From positions 292,437-356,436 of the forward strand of contig NZ_JAKKFH010000011.1 in NCBI RefSeq assembly GCF_022230925.1: DNA of 64,000 nt. Reading direction: 5' to 3'. The first letter of the stretch is position 1, and every line of letters begins with the position of its first letter. The DNA is from Micromonospora alfalfae. Lineage in GTDB: Bacteria; Actinomycetota; Actinomycetes; Mycobacteriales; Micromonosporaceae. Of this stretch, positions 61,801 to 64,000 are shown piece after piece. The translations under genes and the position numbers were made by a program. The notes under the pieces were generated by a model, which saw only the letters and a program-made list of their open reading frames with translations, was not told the DNA's origin and searched no databases.

Positions 61801-61871
61801 GGTGAGAGTGTCCAGCCTTGACGCAAACTCAACCTGCGCCCGACCCTGCCATCCCGATGCTCCTATGGAGG

Positions 61872-62926
61872 TCAAGGGGTGAGGGCGGCGAAGTCGGCGC
61901 GTAGGGCGGTGTAGACGTCGCGGACGATGTAGCGCTTGAGGCAGCGGAGGATCTCTTGCTTGCTGAGGCCTTCGGTGATGCGGCGGTGGACGTAGGCGCG
62001 TGTGCGCTGGTCGTAGCGCATGCGGCAGAGGGCGATGGTGTGTAGGGCGTGGTTGGCGCCGCGGTCGCCTCCTCGGTGGAGGCGGTGGCGGCGCACTCGT
62101 CCGGAGCTGGCGGGGATGGGTGCGGCGCCGCAGAGGTGGGCGAGGGCGGCTTCGGAGTGCAGCCGGTCGGGGTTGTCGCCGGCGGTGGTGAGCAGTTGGG
62201 CGGCGACGTCGGGGCCGACACCGAACAGGGCCATTGTGCGGGGTGCCGCCTTCGCGACGATGGGTGTTACCTGCCGGTCGAGGGCGGTGATCTCCTCGGT
62301 GAGGGTGGTGACCGGCGGGCGAGCCCGATCAGGGCTGCGGCGGTGGCGTGCGCTGGCTCGTGGAGTCTGGCCGGGTCGTAGGTCAGTGCGGCGCATCGGC
62401 TGACCAGCACGGCGGCGCTGACTCTGCTCAGGTGGGCTCGCAGGGGCTCGGGGGCGGCGGTGACCAGGCCGCGCATCTGGTTGAGGGCGGCGGTGCGGGC
62501 CTTGATCGCTCCTCGGCGGGCGACCCGCAGGGCACGGATCGCTTCGACCGGCCCGGTGCGGGTCTTCGGTGTGCCCATGGCGGTCCCGGCGAGGGTGGCT
62601 CGGGCGGCGGCGATCGCGTCGATCGGATCGGACTTGCCCTGTGCGCGGCGGCTGCGGCGGTCCGGCCGGTCTACCTCCGTGACGATGATCTTTTTGCTGG
62701 TCAGGTAGCGGGCGAGGCCGGCCCCGTAGCTGCCGGTGCCTTCCACACCAACGGCGGTTACCCGGCCGAAGGAGCGCATCCAGGCCAACAGGTCCGCGTA
62801 GCCGGTGGTGGTCGCTGGGAACTCGGCGTCGGCCAGGAGCCCGCCGGTGCTGTCGATGACGGCGGCGTGGTGGGTGTCGCGGTGGGTGTCAACACCGCCG
62901 ATGAGGGATCGCTTTTGGGCTGCCAT
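61872..62926 (-). pseudogene. IS110-family transposase with a frameshift
   Basis: The N-terminal DEDD domain reads GGVDTHRDTHHAAVID, VGVEGTGSYG and GKSDPIDAIAAARATL; the C-terminal transposase_20 domain has ALFGVGPDVAAQLLTTAGDN and the Ser-containing IPASSGRVRRHRLHRGG. The two halves lie in different frames: the first stops at 62267, the second opens from 62396. The switch needed is -1, near 62310-62325 (LIGLA to RPPVTTLTEEI). IS110 transposases are normally one frame of ~400 aa, so this copy is probably inactive. Start at ATG 62926 (MAAQKRSLIGG). Confidence 0.85.
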
Positions 62927-63769
62927 GCTGGTGAGGTCCGCCCTTCTCGGTCGAGTCGAGAACACGTGGACACGTCACCGGTCAGGCAATGCGGACAACA
63001 CAGTGGTGGGCGCCTCTCGCACAGGCTCCTATCAGGTCACGACGCCTGACCGGTGACATGCAGCTGCCGGGGCCACCGGGCCAGCCGACGAATCGGGATG
63101 AGGACAGTAACCGTCGGTCTGCCGGTGAGTCAGACCAGCCCGGCGACCCACCCCACCATCCTCACTGTCTGCCGCCGACCCGCCCTCCGGGGAGCGGGCC
63201 GCCGCCCGGCCCGCCACGTCAAGACGGCCTTGACGCACGGTCGAACGCTGGCGGGTCGGGCGGCGGTCTGCTCGGCTTGCCCCGGGTCGCCGGCTGGCGG
63301 GATGGCCCGCGCAACCACCCACGGACCGTGACCCGCCGACGCAGCCCTGGCCATCCTGGAGCCGGAGCGCCCCCGCCGGAGGCGCAGTAACAGCAACCCC
63401 GCGACCGCCGCCAGCTTGCCGACGCGGCCGGCGTGCGCTCCCTACGCCGCGCGGTGCTGACCGCGCGGCCCGGCCGGCTGCCGGTCCATCACCCCTACCG
63501 TCAACGTCCCTGTCGTTCTGCGGCGGCCCCTTGGGCTTCCCGCTTCCGCCCCAGCCGCCGGGCGTGTTGCGTGGCCGGAGTCGGAGTCGGAGCGTCAGCG
63601 GAGCGACGGACGCGCGCCCAGGCGGCGGCGCGTGCGGCCCGTTCAGGGCCGCCTTGAAGACGTACAGAAACTTTGAACCACTTCGCCGGCAGTCCGGTGT
63701 CCGACTCCGGATGATGCGTTACACGCTGGTTTCAGTTGATGCGTGACACTCCGCCGAGTGTTGGTGGAG
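62927..63769. other. Region without supportable gene
   Basis: About 840 bases between two transposase genes. It is extremely G+C-rich with several overlapping short frames on both strands, none with recognisable protein sequence. It probably contains the IS110 flank and the left end of the IS481-type element. Near-direct copies GATGCGTTACAC and GATGCGTGACAC around 63713-63749 may belong to that element's terminus. Confidence 0.35.
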
Positions 63770-64000
63770 ATGAGCGTGACAGAACAGCGGTATCGGGCCG
63801 TGTTGGAGGTTCAGGCTGGGCTTGCGGTGACGGAGGTGGCCGATCGGTTCGGCGTCTCCCGCCAGGCGGTGCACCGGTGGTTGCGCTGGTATGCCGAGGA
63901 GGGCTTGGACGGATTGCGGGACCGCTCGCACCGGCCCCAGGGGCACCCGGCCCAGACCTCGGCAGAGGTCGAGTCGGTTATTTGCGAGCTGCGCCGTGGC
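63770..64000 (+). CDS. IS481-type transposase, N-terminal part (cut by window edge)
   Basis: ATG at 63770 starts TEQRYRAVLEVQAGLAVTEV then ADRFGVSRQAVHRWLRWYAE and LDGLRDRSHRPQGHPAQTSA, the helix-turn-helix and RSHRP motif of IS481-family transposases. The frame is open to the window end (77 residues visible). The catalytic DDE part lies outside. The first gene of an element starting at about 63710. Confidence 0.85.
   Translation, partial: MSVTEQRYRAVLEVQAGLAVTEVADRFGVSRQAVHRWLRWYAEEGLDGLRDRSHRPQGHPAQTSAEVESVICELRRG

Overview
The window is high-GC actinobacterial DNA. Coding regions end almost all codons in G or C, GTG starts are common, and many genes overlap by 4 bases (ATGA or GTGA). Gene content (DUF5753-type regulator remnant, SUKH proteins, F420-type oxidoreductases, LAL regulators, NRPS/PKS) fits a filamentous actinomycete. 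A Micromonosporaceae host is my best guess, but it is inferred from style, not from a marker gene. No rRNA, complete tRNA or CRISPR array was seen.

Layout. (1) 217-14291, all minus: an azole-RiPP (TOMM) locus. It encodes a LAL-type LuxR regulator, a lipoprotein, a fused E1-like/YcaO cyclodehydratase, a SagB-type dehydrogenase, an HlyD-like adaptor, a C39-peptidase ABC exporter and a second NHLM-type ABC protein. No convincing precursor peptide lies inside the window. (2) 14952-22750: ordinary accessory genes, namely an acetyltransferase, a DUF1772 membrane protein with an NmrA-like reductase facing an AraC regulator, a degenerate pterin-dehydratase/VOC fusion, an orphan SUKH immunity pair and an isolated zwf. 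(3) 23290-28456: a lipoprotein, a PIN-nuclease/DUF7662 fusion, an ISAs1 remnant and a large membrane protein. (4) 28686-34237: a LysR regulator divergent from an SDR gene, followed by three F420-reductase-like paralogues, a truncated luciferase-like gene and an epimerase-like gene. (5) 34369-37030: a CPBP protease plus two-component system operon.

(6) 37393-53239, all minus: a compact hybrid NRPS-PKS operon with LuxR-type regulator and an APH(6)-like kinase, and a divergent MFS exporter (53590-54837). Module order as transcribed is C-A-T, KS with a dead AT, free carrier protein, T-C-A-T, KS-AT-ACP, and a carrier-less A domain whose hand-read code is that of serine. No thioesterase or ketoreductase is present.

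(7) 54838-64000: a decayed mobile region. It has remnants of IS5-type, IS110 and other transposases, a broken SUKH gene, a DUF5753 remnant, a self-contained AT-rich unit for a small secreted protein, a 3' fragment of tRNA-Pro that looks like an attachment site, small hypothetical genes, and the start of an IS481-type transposase running off the right edge.

The strongest candidates for something new are the TOMM locus without a recognisable substrate gene, the NRPS-PKS line with a catalytically dead AT and discrete serine activation, and the PIN-DUF7662 protein. Specificity codes, motif positions and repeat coordinates were read by hand; nothing was searched.
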